DNA of 64,000 nucleotides, taken from assembly GCA_016711085.1 (NCBI GenBank), contig JADJTR010000012.1, positions 62,001 to 126,000 on the forward strand, read 5' to 3'. The notes below the pieces were generated by a model. That model ran no database searches and had not been told where the DNA came from. It saw only the letters and a program-made list of their open reading frames with translations. This stretch comes from Phyllobacteriaceae bacterium (GTDB taxonomy: Bacteria > Pseudomonadota > Alphaproteobacteria > Rhizobiales > Rhizobiaceae). Below, one piece after another: positions 19,013 through 27,206 of this stretch (positions within the stretch are counted from its first letter, which is position 1; every line of letters starts with the position of its first letter). The translations under genes were made by a program, and so were the position numbers.

Positions 19013-20155
19013 TCAGCGTCGAAACAGCGGATTGGCGCCGATGGCGCCAAACAGCTCGCCCTGGCGGCGAAATCCGGTCTTTGCGAACACCGATTTCAAT
19101 TGGGTTCTGGCGGTCGCCTCGGATACGCCGAGCGTCGCCGCCGCGGCCGTCAGCGATTCTTCCTCCTGCAGGCGGGCGACGAGCCGGGCCTCCGCCCGCG
19201 TCAGGCCGAACGCCTGGACCAAACTGTCGGGCCATATGGCTTTCCTGCGGTCGGGATCGCGAAACATGACGACGGCGCAGGCACCGGACGCATCGGCAAT
19301 GGGGGCGGACGGTCGGAACGGAAGGATCTGGAGCAGCAACGCTCCCTCTATCGGATCGCGAACCGCGAACGGCGCGCCGTGGTTGTCGCTCGCCGCCGCC
19401 GCGCCGGCGGAAGCGATCTCGGCCGCGAAACGATCGGCGTCGTCGGCGTAGATCGGCTTGATCCGCTTGTGCCGGCAAGAGAACCACCGGTTCGCGCGCA
19501 ACAATTTTTCCGCGATCGGGTTGGCGAAAACAAGTTCGCCGTCGCAACGTATGAGCAGAATGCCGGTTTCGAGCCGCTCGATGACGTCGAGCGAGACGGC
19601 TTCGCGACCCCGCAGCAGCCCCAGGCGCATGGCGATCCGGAAAGCGCGACCGAGGTGTTCGAGGACGAGCGCGTAGGCTTGTCTTTCGTCCAGGTCGAAA
19701 GCTTCCTCGCTGCGCGGGCGATGAATGCCGCTGGCGACGACGATGTCACCCTCCACCAGCTGCACGCCACCGATCATGTGGAAGATATCGGTGCGACCAC
19801 ACCAGTCCGCGCCGAACTCGCTGCGTTCCAGATCGCGATCCGCGATCAACTCCTGGCCGCGCGCCACATAAGGCGGACGGACAAGACGGGCTGAACGGTA
19901 CCAGGGATTGATGGCGTGGTAGTGCGCCGCGTAATCGCGCCGCGCCGCTTCGTCGAAATTTCCGGACACGTCGATCAGACGCTCGAGCGCGCCGGTGCGG
20001 TGATTGGCGAGGATAACCAGATTGGAGCGAACGCCGGCAGCGCGCCGGAAGGCGTCGCCCAACCGCCCGGCGCCTTCGGGGTCGAGCGCCGCCTCGTAGA
20101 ATTCGCCGACGGCGGAAAGGACGGCATGCCGGTCCAAGATGAGTTTTCCTCGCAA
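19013..20155 (-). CDS. LuxR-type helix-turn-helix transcriptional regulator
   Basis: A 380-residue regulator. The C-terminal about 65 residues form a LuxR-type DNA-binding domain (GLTRAEARLVARLQ, SLTAAAATLGVSEATARTQL, VFAKTGFRRQGEL). The N-terminal 300 residues contain a PAS-like section (RLETGILLIRCDGELVFANP). No autoinducer-binding motif is recognisable, so the signal is unknown. The only good 5' starts are TTG codons (20155 used). It is divergent from the DUF3303 gene; both lie between two copies of the ilvD 3' end. Confidence 0.8.
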   Translation of the reverse strand: MRGKLILDRHAVLSAVGEFYEAALDPEGAGRLGDAFRRAAGVRSNLVILANHRTGALERLIDVSGNFDEAARRDYAAHYHAINPWYRSARLVRPPYVARGQELIADRDLERSEFGADWCGRTDIFHMIGGVQLVEGDIVVASGIHRPRSEEAFDLDERQAYALVLEHLGRAFRIAMRLGLLRGREAVSLDVIERLETGILLIRCDGELVFANPIAEKLLRANRWFSCRHKRIKPIYADDADRFAAEIASAGAAAASDNHGAPFAVRDPIEGALLLQILPFRPSAPIADASGACAVVMFRDPDRRKAIWPDSLVQAFGLTRAEARLVARLQEEESLTAAAATLGVSEATARTQLKSVFAKTGFRRQGELFGAIGANPLFRR

Positions 20156-20293
20156 TATCCCCTCGAAAACCAGCCCGGATCACCCAGCGGCCAAGACGCA
20201 TACCCCGAACCGATGATGCCACCGGTATCGCCATGGCGCAACGTTTCGCCGATGGAATGCTCCGGCATACCCTTGGCAAAGCGGAGAATACCG

Positions 20294-20608
20294 ATGAAAT
20301 ACGTCCTGAATTGGCACGAGCGTCCACAAGGTTCAGCGCTCGAATACGAAAACGTTCAGAAGCGAATCCTCACCTTGTTCCGCCAATGGCCAATGGATTC
20401 GACGTGGAAAATCCATTCGTTCGTCGTACGGCTCGGCGAATGGGGCGGCTATATCCTGATGGAGTGCAACGATGTCGCGGCCCTGCACAAGTTCTGTTCG
20501 GCGTTTCCGGGCTTTGCCTTCGCGGTCAATCCGGTTCTCGACATTTCCGACGCCGTTCGCGTGGAACTTGAGGCCATCGCCTGGCGCGAAGGCGTGGCGG
20601 AAGGTTAA
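20294..20608 (+). CDS. DUF3303-like small protein
   Basis: A 104-residue protein of the DUF3303 type: it starts MKYVLNWHERP, has a central GEWGGYILMECNDVAALHKF and ends with NPVLDISDAV. This is a ferredoxin-like alpha/beta fold family of unknown role, often seen as a small stand-alone gene. GGAG lies about eight bases before ATG 20294. It is divergent from the LuxR-type regulator with 138 bases between them, so the regulator may control it; that is inference from position only. Confidence 0.7.
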   Translation: MKYVLNWHERPQGSALEYENVQKRILTLFRQWPMDSTWKIHSFVVRLGEWGGYILMECNDVAALHKFCSAFPGFAFAVNPVLDISDAVRVELEAIAWREGVAEG

Positions 20609-20665
20609 GCGCGGCGCCGGCAGCCGGTCGAATCCGGCCGGAACGACGCGGCGGGGCGGCATGCG

Positions 20666-20744
20666 CCGTCCCCGCGGCGCTGAAGGCCTGTGCGGCGTTC
20701 GCCGCCAGCGCCGCCAAGGGGCGGTCAGGCAATTGGCGGAGTGA
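20666..20744 (+). repeat. Decayed second copy of the ilvD 3' end
   Basis: Positions 20675-20744 match 18938-19008 (end of ilvD) at about 60 of 71 positions by eye, with one deleted base. In translation ALKACAAFAASAAKG matches ilvD ALKAYAAFATSAAKG, and the match extends a few codons upstream. The copies lie in the same orientation about 1.74 kb apart and bracket the LuxR-type and DUF3303 genes. This could be a trace of a tandem duplication or of an insertion at the ilvD 3' end. Confidence 0.8.
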
Positions 20745-20816
20745 GGACGCCCCTTCCCCAATAAGCCGCAGCGCACTAGATAACGCCCGCCGGCCCATGG
20801 TCGGCAGGGGACCGCC

Positions 20817-21755
20817 ATGGATTTTCTTCTCGTTCTGCTCGGACTCGCCCTGTTGTTCGCGGGCGGCGAGGGATTGGTGCGCGGCGCGGTGGCGATGGCC
20901 GAGCGCCTCGGCGTATCGAAACTCGTCATCGGGCTGACCATTGTCGGCATGGGCACGTCTTTTCCCGAACTGCTGGTGTCGCTGCGCGCGGCGCTCGCCG
21001 GCTCGTCCGACATCGCCATCGGCAATGTCGTCGGCTCCAACATCTCCAATGTCCTGGTCATCCTCGCCGTCGCCGCGCTGGTGGCGCCGATCGCCGGCTG
21101 GAACGGCAATGTGAAGCGCGACGCGCTATTTGGCGTGGCTGGCGCATTCCTGTTGATGTTGCTCGGTTTTTCGGGCGGAATCGGGCGTTTCGCCGGTTTC
21201 GCCATGGTCGCGATCCTCGCCGTCTACCTCTATTACGTCTACCGGCAGGAGCAGGTCGACCCGCCGCCGCTGGTCGACCATTTCGACGAGGAGGTTCACG
21301 AGCGCCTTGCGCCGCGCTTGGCCGTCGCCTTCGTGCTTGGCGGATTGACGCTGTTGTTCGCCGGGGCCGAAGCACTCGTCTCCGGGGCGGTTTCCATCGC
21401 GCAATCCTTCGGCCTTTCCGAACGCGTCATCGGGCTGACCATCGTCGCTATCGGCACGTCGTTGCCCGAAATGGCGGCATCGGTAGCGGCGGCCAAACGC
21501 GGCCACACCGATGTGGCGATCGGCAATATCGCCGGCTCCAATGCCTTCAACACGTTGGGCATTCTCGGCCTATCGTCCATCATCCGGCCGATGGCGATCT
21601 CGCCCGGCATGGCGGCCATCGACATTCCGCTGATGACGGCAGTGCTGGCGGGGCTGGCGGCGATGGTTTTCAAACTGAAGGTGCTGACGCGCAACGCCGG
21701 ACTGGCCATGCTCGGCGTTTACGCCCTCTATGTCGGAGTGCTGCTGGCGATTTGA
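20817..21755 (+). CDS. Calcium/sodium antiporter (CaCA family)
   Basis: A 312-residue inner-membrane exchanger with about ten hydrophobic segments. The two internally repeated alpha motifs are clear: GMGTSFPELLVSLRAAL with GNVVGSNISN in the first half, and AIGTSLPEMAASVAAA with GNIAGSNAFN in the second. These acidic and asparagine residues bind cation in the family. A charged cytoplasmic loop (PPPLVDHFDEEVHERL) separates the halves. Most similar in layout to YrbG-type exchangers; the ion preference cannot be read from sequence. Confidence 0.9.
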   Translation: MDFLLVLLGLALLFAGGEGLVRGAVAMAERLGVSKLVIGLTIVGMGTSFPELLVSLRAALAGSSDIAIGNVVGSNISNVLVILAVAALVAPIAGWNGNVKRDALFGVAGAFLLMLLGFSGGIGRFAGFAMVAILAVYLYYVYRQEQVDPPPLVDHFDEEVHERLAPRLAVAFVLGGLTLLFAGAEALVSGAVSIAQSFGLSERVIGLTIVAIGTSLPEMAASVAAAKRGHTDVAIGNIAGSNAFNTLGILGLSSIIRPMAISPGMAAIDIPLMTAVLAGLAAMVFKLKVLTRNAGLAMLGVYALYVGVLLAI

Positions 21756-21836
21756 GCCTCGCCCGGCTTGCCATACGGTCCGTTGTCCTGTAGACGCCCG
21801 CCATTCGCCGGTCGCAGCCGGGGGCTGAACGGAAGG

Positions 21837-21939
21837 CCGGAGAGTTTCTCCGGAAGAAAACCGGAACGGTTTTCGCTTCCCGTGTCTTCGCTCAGAACCG
21901 CAACCGATACGTCCCTTTCTTCCCCGCTTGTTCAAGCGG
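21837..21939 (+). promoter_or_regulatory. Possible structured leader of the rpsF operon
   Basis: The 249 bases before rpsF contain two strong hairpins: CCGGAGA-GTT-TCTCCGG at 21837-21853 and CCGCTT-GTTC-AAGCGG at 21924-21939. Many bacteria autoregulate rpsF through an mRNA element bound by S6:S18. These structures might play that role, but I could not match the specific consensus, so this is a guess from position. Confidence 0.25.
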
Positions 21940-22004
21940 CAAGGCAGGGTTCGAGAGGCTTAGACGCTTCGCCCGGCGAGAAGAGGAAGAAAGGCAAGAC
22001 ATTC

Positions 22005-22454
22005 ATGGCTCTCTACGAACATGTGTTCCTTGCCCGACAGGATCTGTCGCAGCAGCAGGTCGATGCCCTGACCGAGCAATACAAGGGCATCGTCGAGGCG
22101 GCTGGCGGCAAGATCGGCCGGGTGGAGAATTGGGGACTGAAATCCCTCGCCTATCGCGTCAAGAAGAACCGCAAAGCCTATTTCACGCTGATCGACATCG
22201 ACGGCCCGGCCTCCGCCGTGCGCGAGATCGAACGCCAGCAGGGCCTGTCGGAAGACGTTCTGCGCTTCATGACCATCAAGGTCGAGAAGCACGAGGACGG
22301 CCCTTCGGCGATGCTGGCGCGTCGCGACCGCGACGATCGCGGCGACCGCCCCGATCGCGGCGACCGTTTCGACCGTGGCGACCGCGGCCCGCGCCGCGAC
22401 CGCGACGATCGTCCGCCGCGCCGCCCACGTGACGAGGAAGGAGACGCCAGATGA
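22005..22454 (+). CDS. rpsF: 30S ribosomal protein S6
   Basis: A 149-residue S6 protein of the small ribosomal subunit platform. The core (MALYEHVFLARQDLSQQQ, GKIGRVENWGLKSLAYRV) is typical. The C-terminal 45 residues are a highly charged Arg/Asp repeat tail (DRDDRGDRPDRGDR), a common alphaproteobacterial extension. Its stop overlaps the rpsR start as ATGA. A purine-rich ribosome-binding region (AGAGGAAGAAAGG) lies upstream. Confidence 0.96.
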   Translation: MALYEHVFLARQDLSQQQVDALTEQYKGIVEAAGGKIGRVENWGLKSLAYRVKKNRKAYFTLIDIDGPASAVREIERQQGLSEDVLRFMTIKVEKHEDGPSAMLARRDRDDRGDRPDRGDRFDRGDRGPRRDRDDRPPRRPRDEEGDAR

Positions 22455-22699
22455 GCGAGTCCGCAGCCCCGGCCGCCCGCCGGCCGTTCCACCGCCGCCG
22501 CAAGACCTGCCCGTTCTCGGGCGCCAACGCGCCGGCCATCGACTACAAGGACGTCAAGCTCCTGCAGCGCTACATCTCCGAGCGCGGCAAGATCGTGCCG
22601 TCGCGCATCACCGCCGTCTCGGCCAAGAAGCAGCGCGAACTGGCGACCGCCATCAAGCGCGCCCGCTTCCTCGGCCTGCTGCCGTATCTGGTGAAGTGA
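22451..22699 (+). CDS. rpsR: 30S ribosomal protein S18
   Basis: An 82-residue S18 protein that pairs with S6 on the ribosome. The family signature KTCPFSGANAPAIDYKDVKL is followed by RYISERGKIVPSRITAVS and KRARFLGLLPYL. It is translationally coupled to rpsF by a four-base overlap. A terminator-like hairpin follows immediately, then rplI. Confidence 0.97.
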   Translation: MSESAAPAARRPFHRRRKTCPFSGANAPAIDYKDVKLLQRYISERGKIVPSRITAVSAKKQRELATAIKRARFLGLLPYLVK

Positions 22700-22708
22700 T
22701 TTTTTTGC

Positions 22709-22736
22709 CCGGGCGGCCTTGGCGCCGCCCGGTTTT
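22709..22736 (+). terminator. Terminator-like hairpin after rpsR
   Basis: A perfect 9-bp stem CCGGGCGGC / GCCGCCCGG with a six-base loop, followed by TTTT. The short T run suggests partial termination or attenuation, which would separate rpsF-rpsR from rplI expression. Confidence 0.6.
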
Positions 22737-22867
22737 CCCCGCTGGACCGGGCATGACCCGGTCCTAACTGCCGCCCCGGCAGGACAGCGCCAGCGCTTCG
22801 ACCAAGCGCCCCGCCGCCCGACCGGGAAAGAAACGGCCCTGAAGGCCAAAACGTCAGGACAACGATC

Positions 22868-23443
22868 ATGCAAGTGATTCTTCTGGAACGCGTCGCCAAG
22901 CTCGGCCACATGGGCGAGACCGTGCGCGTCAAGGACGGCTACGCCCGCAACTTCCTGCTGCCGCGTGGCAAGGCGCTGCGCGCAACGGAAGCCAACAAGA
23001 AGCGTTTCGAGGCCGAGCGCGTCGTGCTCGAAGCCCGCAACCTCGAGCGCAAGAGCGAAGCGCAAAAGATCGCCGAGAAACTCGACGGCCGGACGTTTAC
23101 CGTCATCCGCTCGGCCGGCGAGACCGGCCAGCTCTACGGTTCGGTGTCGTCCCGCGACATCGCCGATCTGGTGATCGCCGACGGCTTCACCATCGGCCGC
23201 AACCAAGTGGAGCTGACGACGCCGATCAAGGCCATCGGGCTTTCGACGGTCGTCATCGCGCTGCATCCGGAAGTCGAGGCGAAGGTGACGGTCAACGTCG
23301 CGCGCACCGCCGATGAAGCGGCCCGGCAGGCGCAGGGCGAGACGCTCAACACGGCCGAGGCGATTTATGGCGACGATGTCAACGCCGCCGCGCGGCCCGA
23401 CGCCTTCTTCGATCCGAACGCCGACGAAGCCGAAGAAGGCTGA
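22868..23443 (+). CDS. rplI: 50S ribosomal protein L9
   Basis: A 191-residue L9 protein. The N-terminal domain MQVILLERVAKLGHMGETV with KDGYARNFLLPRGKA is the RNA-binding part; a long helix (residues about 40-75) connects it to the C-terminal domain (GQLYGSVSSRDIADLV). The acidic C-terminal tail is longer than in E. coli, as usual in this group. It follows rpsR after a hairpin and ends before a strong terminator. Confidence 0.97.
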   Translation: MQVILLERVAKLGHMGETVRVKDGYARNFLLPRGKALRATEANKKRFEAERVVLEARNLERKSEAQKIAEKLDGRTFTVIRSAGETGQLYGSVSSRDIADLVIADGFTIGRNQVELTTPIKAIGLSTVVIALHPEVEAKVTVNVARTADEAARQAQGETLNTAEAIYGDDVNAAARPDAFFDPNADEAEEG

Positions 23444-23463
23444 ATTCGCGCGAAACGAAAGCA

Positions 23464-23498
23464 AACGCCCGGGGCGCGGCAGCGTCCCGGGCGTTTTT
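23464..23498 (+). terminator. Rho-independent terminator after rplI
   Basis: The inverted repeat AACGCCCGGG / CCCGGGCGTT with a 12-base loop ends in a TTTTT run, the layout of an intrinsic terminator closing the ribosomal protein operon. Confidence 0.85.
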
Positions 23499-23606
23499 CG
23501 TTCCGCAAGCCTACAAAGGCGCTATTCTTGCCGTTCGGGTTTGTCGATTCGCGTCAAGGCGGCGAACGAAATATTTCCGCTGCGTTGCATCATCGCCTGT
23601 GGACCC

Positions 23607-23615
23607 TGTGGATAA
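23607..23615 (-). promoter_or_regulatory. Consensus DnaA box upstream of dnaB
   Basis: TGTGGATAA is the exact complement of the DnaA-box consensus TTATCCACA. A weaker partial match (TGTGGACCC) precedes it by nine bases. It lies about 100 bases before the dnaB start in the rplI-dnaB gap, suggesting DnaA could influence dnaB transcription. Confidence 0.5.
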
Positions 23616-23711
23616 CGGGTGAAGGCGGCGGAGGTCGGTAACCCTCGTGTCGCGCCGCTTGGTCTGGACGCCGAACCTGATAAGCCGGTGCGAACACAAA
23701 AGAAGACTCCC

Positions 23712-25202
23712 ATGGCTGAACCCGCCCGCAAACTCGTCGCCGTCGAAACCCCGCTCTATCGCGAAGCGCCCAACAATATCGAGGCCGAGCAGGCGCTGCT
23801 GGGCGCGATCCTCGTCAACAACGAGGCGTTCTACCGCGTCTCGGATTTCCTCAAGCCGATTCATTTCCACGAGCCGCTGCACCGGAAAATCTACGAGGTG
23901 GCGGCCGATTTCGTGCGTATGGGCAAGACCGCCAACCCGGTGACGATCAAGACCTTCCTGCCGGCCGACGACAAGGTCGGCGACTTGACGGTGGCGCACT
24001 ATCTGGCGCGGCTCGCGGCGGAAGCCGTCACCGTCATCAACGCCGAGGATTACGGCCGGGCCATCTATGATCTGGCGACGCGGCGGGCGCTGATCGCCAT
24101 CGGCGAGGATGTTGTCAACATTTCCTATGACGCGCCGGCCGACATCACGCCGCAAAACCTGATCGAGGACGCCGAACGCCGGCTCTACGAGATCGCCGAG
24201 CAAGGCCGCTACGACGGCGGCTTCGAGAGCTTCACCGATTCGGTCAAGACCGCCATCGACATGGCCAACGCCGCCTTCATGCGCGAAGGGCACCTGTCGG
24301 GCGTCGCCTGCGGCATCCGCGATCTCGACAGCCGCATGGGCGGGCTGCAGCCTTCCGATCTGATCATCGTCGCCGGCCGTCCCGGCATGGGCAAGACGTC
24401 GCTGGCCACCAACATGGCCTTCAACATCGCCGCCGCCTATGAACCCGCGCCCCAGGCCGACGGCTCGTTCAAGGCAAAAAACGGCGGCGTTGTCGGCTTT
24501 TTCAGCCTCGAAATGAGCTCGGAGCAGCTTGCCACCCGCATCCTGTCGGAGCAGACGGAAATCTCGTCGTCGAAAATCCGGCGCGGCGAGATTACCGAGG
24601 CCGATTTCGAAAAACTCGTCGCCTGCAGCCAGATGATGCACAAGATCCCGCTCTACATCGACCAGACCGGCGGCATCTCGATCGCACAATTGTCGGCTCG
24701 GGCGAGAAGATTGAAGCGCCAGCGCGGCCTCGACGTCATCGTCATTGACTATATCCAGCTGATGACCGGCTCGTCGAAGCGGGCCAACGAAAACCGCGTG
24801 CAGGAAATCACCGAGATCACCACTGGCCTCAAGGCGCTGGCCAAGGAACTGAACACGCCGATCATCGCCTTGTCCCAATTGTCGCGCCAGGTGGAAAGCC
24901 GCGAGGACAAGCGGCCGCAACTCTCCGATCTGCGCGAATCCGGTTCGATCGAGCAGGACGCCGACGTGGTGATGTTCGTGTTCCGCGAGGAATATTACAT
25001 CAAGAACCGCGAGCCGAAACCCGGCACGGAAGACCATTTGAAATGGGAACGCGACATGGACGAGGCGCGCGGCAAGGCCGAGGTGATCGTCGCCAAGCAA
25101 CGTCATGGACCGACCGGCACGGTGCAACTGGGCTTCCAGGCCGAATACACCCGCTTCTTCGACCTCGCCGAGGACAGCCATCTGCCGGAAAGATTCGAGT
25201 GA
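23712..25202 (+). CDS. dnaB: Replicative DNA helicase DnaB
   Basis: A 496-residue hexameric helicase of the replication fork. The N-terminal domain begins PNNIEAEQALLGAIL. The RecA-like ATPase domain has Walker A (GRPGMGKTS, about residue 221), FFSLEMSSEQLATRIL, Walker B (VIVIDYIQLM) and the arginine-finger region LRESGSIEQDADVVMFVFR. I see no intein. Start ATG 23712 was preferred to an upstream in-frame ATG because upstream residues are unlike DnaB and AGAAGA precedes it. It is followed by alr. Confidence 0.96.
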   Translation: MAEPARKLVAVETPLYREAPNNIEAEQALLGAILVNNEAFYRVSDFLKPIHFHEPLHRKIYEVAADFVRMGKTANPVTIKTFLPADDKVGDLTVAHYLARLAAEAVTVINAEDYGRAIYDLATRRALIAIGEDVVNISYDAPADITPQNLIEDAERRLYEIAEQGRYDGGFESFTDSVKTAIDMANAAFMREGHLSGVACGIRDLDSRMGGLQPSDLIIVAGRPGMGKTSLATNMAFNIAAAYEPAPQADGSFKAKNGGVVGFFSLEMSSEQLATRILSEQTEISSSKIRRGEITEADFEKLVACSQMMHKIPLYIDQTGGISIAQLSARARRLKRQRGLDVIVIDYIQLMTGSSKRANENRVQEITEITTGLKALAKELNTPIIALSQLSRQVESREDKRPQLSDLRESGSIEQDADVVMFVFREEYYIKNREPKPGTEDHLKWERDMDEARGKAEVIVAKQRHGPTGTVQLGFQAEYTRFFDLAEDSHLPERFE

Positions 25203-25206
25203 TTCC

Positions 25207-26319
25207 GTGACCTTTCCTCTCCCCGCAGGCGCGCGTCTGACCGTCGATCTTACCGCCATGCAGGACAATTGGCGCGATCTCGACGCGCGCGCCCGGCCGG
25301 GTCGGGCCGGCGCGGTGATCAAGGCCGACGCCTACGGGCTCGGCGTGGATTTCGTCGCGCCAGCGCTTGCGTCGGCCGGCTGCCGGACCTTTTTCGTCGC
25401 CTTTCCGGCCGAAGCCGTGGCGCTGAAACGCATCCTGGCGGACGCCGACGTCGTCGTGTTCAATGCGCTCGACACCGGCGGGCTGGCGGTCTGCCGCGAC
25501 CGCGGTTTCACGCCGACGCTGAATTCGACGGCGGAAACCGGCTGGTGGCTCGAAAACGGCCGCGGTCAGCCCGCCGCGCTGATGGTCGACACCGGCGTCA
25601 ACCGGCTCGGGCTCACCGAAACCGAAGCGCTGATCTGCGCCGGGCGGTTCCGCCCGCGCCTGCTGATGAGCCATCTCGCCTGCGCCGACGAGCCGGCGCA
25701 TCCGATGAACCGTGCGCAACGCGAATCATTTCAACGCATTCGCGGCGCTTTCGGCGAAACCGAATCAAGCCTCGCCAATTCGGCCGGGATGTTTCTCGGG
25801 GACGAATTCAAGTCGGATATCGCCCGGCCGGGCATTGCGCTTTACGGCGGCGCGCCGGTCGCCGGCCAGCCGAACCCGATGCGGACGGTGGCGACGCTGG
25901 AGGCCCGGATCACGCAGGTCCGGCGCGCCAAGGCAGGCGAAACCGTCAGCTATGGCGCGACGCAGACACTCACGCGCGACACGCTGATCGCGGTCGCGGC
26001 GATCGGCTACGCCGATGGCTGGCCGCGTTCGGCCTCGGCGACGGGCGTGGCGTTGCGCGCCGACGGTTCGCCGGGCGGCGAAGGCTTCGTCGGCGGTGGT
26101 TTCGCCCCCATCCTCGGCCGCGTCACCATGGACGCCACGTTATTCGACGCGACCGATTGCGGCGACGTGAAACCCGGCGACTGGATCGAGTTGTTCGGAC
26201 CGAACATCGCGCTTGACGACGCCGCGGTTCATGCCGGGACAATCAGCTACGAATTGCTTACGGGCATCGGCAAGCGGGTGGAACGGCGATATGCTGCCGG
26301 AATGGAGACACGGACATGA
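25207..26319 (+). CDS. alr: Alanine racemase
   Basis: A 370-residue PLP enzyme making D-alanine for peptidoglycan. The PLP lysine is Lys39 in AVIKADAYGLG. The second catalytic residue is the tyrosine in GETVSYGATQTL. RPGIALYGG and the C-terminal ISYELLTGIGKRVERRY are family hallmarks. The start is GTG 25207, four bases after dnaB. Its stop overlaps the next membrane-protein gene as ATGA, so the two are coupled. Confidence 0.95.
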   Translation: MTFPLPAGARLTVDLTAMQDNWRDLDARARPGRAGAVIKADAYGLGVDFVAPALASAGCRTFFVAFPAEAVALKRILADADVVVFNALDTGGLAVCRDRGFTPTLNSTAETGWWLENGRGQPAALMVDTGVNRLGLTETEALICAGRFRPRLLMSHLACADEPAHPMNRAQRESFQRIRGAFGETESSLANSAGMFLGDEFKSDIARPGIALYGGAPVAGQPNPMRTVATLEARITQVRRAKAGETVSYGATQTLTRDTLIAVAAIGYADGWPRSASATGVALRADGSPGGEGFVGGGFAPILGRVTMDATLFDATDCGDVKPGDWIELFGPNIALDDAAVHAGTISYELLTGIGKRVERRYAAGMETRT

Positions 26320-27200
26320 GCGAGAGTGCGCTGCAATTGCTCGGTCTCGGCCTGCTTTTCGCCGGCGTTGCGGCGGTCTGGGCCTTCAACGCCCGTAAAG
26401 GCGTCGACCTTTCGACGCTGCCGCATAAGGCTTTTCTGATGCTCACCGCCTTCGCCATCGTCGGCGGGTTCGTCGGCGCAACCGCCTGGTGGATCGACCA
26501 TCCGTCCAGTTTTGCCTGGGACTTGCCGCCGCTGGCGAGCCGGCTGCTTCCCGCCGCGGCCTTCGCCTTCGGTGTTACGGGGTTCATGGTCCTGCTGCGG
26601 CCAACTGCCTCCCATGTGCGGTATTACGCGCTGATGATCGCCATCTATCTCGGCCCGCTCGCAGTCGCGATTTTGCTTTTCCATCTCGACCGTTTCGACT
26701 TCGCCAAGCCGATCACGCCCGCGTTCTTCGCCGTGGTTGCGCCGATGACGATTCTCGGGCTGTGGCTGGCGATAGCGCCGCGCGGCCTGTCGGCGGAAAA
26801 ACCTGGGGAATCCGCGCCGCCGGCACGGCCGGTGCGGGCGTTCCTGTCGATCATTGCCGTGGTTTTCGGGCTTTGGGCGATCGCCTTGTTCGCTTCGGAC
26901 CAGGGGCCGACAAAGCTCGTCTGGGTGTGGCCGGGCGATTTGCTGACCTCGCGCCTTATCGCGGTGATGCCGCTGACGCTGGCGACCACGGCGGCGATCT
27001 CGCGCGACTCCGCCTTGCTGGCCCGAACCACCCTTGTCCTCATCGCCGTTTATGGCGTTGGCGGGGCAGCGGCGGGTTTGATGAACGCGGTCGCGGGCAA
27101 GCCGATACCGATCCTCTATGTGGCTGCGTTTGGCGGGTTTGGTTTGCTTGCCGCGTGGTTCCTCATGACGGGCAGACGCGCTGCGAAAAATCAGGTCTGA
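26316..27200 (+). CDS. Hypothetical multi-pass membrane protein
   Basis: A 294-residue protein with about eight hydrophobic segments spread along its length and few charged residues between them. I recognise no conserved catalytic or transport motif. It is translationally coupled to alr (four-base overlap), so a role at the cell envelope is conceivable, but that is only positional inference. It converges with the oxidoreductase gene at 27207. Confidence 0.65.
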   Translation: MSESALQLLGLGLLFAGVAAVWAFNARKGVDLSTLPHKAFLMLTAFAIVGGFVGATAWWIDHPSSFAWDLPPLASRLLPAAAFAFGVTGFMVLLRPTASHVRYYALMIAIYLGPLAVAILLFHLDRFDFAKPITPAFFAVVAPMTILGLWLAIAPRGLSAEKPGESAPPARPVRAFLSIIAVVFGLWAIALFASDQGPTKLVWVWPGDLLTSRLIAVMPLTLATTAAISRDSALLARTTLVLIAVYGVGGAAAGLMNAVAGKPIPILYVAAFGGFGLLAAWFLMTGRRAAKNQV

Positions 27201-27206
27201 CAGCCG

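Noticed and set aside
21945..21965. tRNA T-loop-like GGTTCGAG before rpsF
   Set aside because: No acceptor stem, anticodon arm or CCA end can be built around it; likewise for a GTTCGAATC inside recO.
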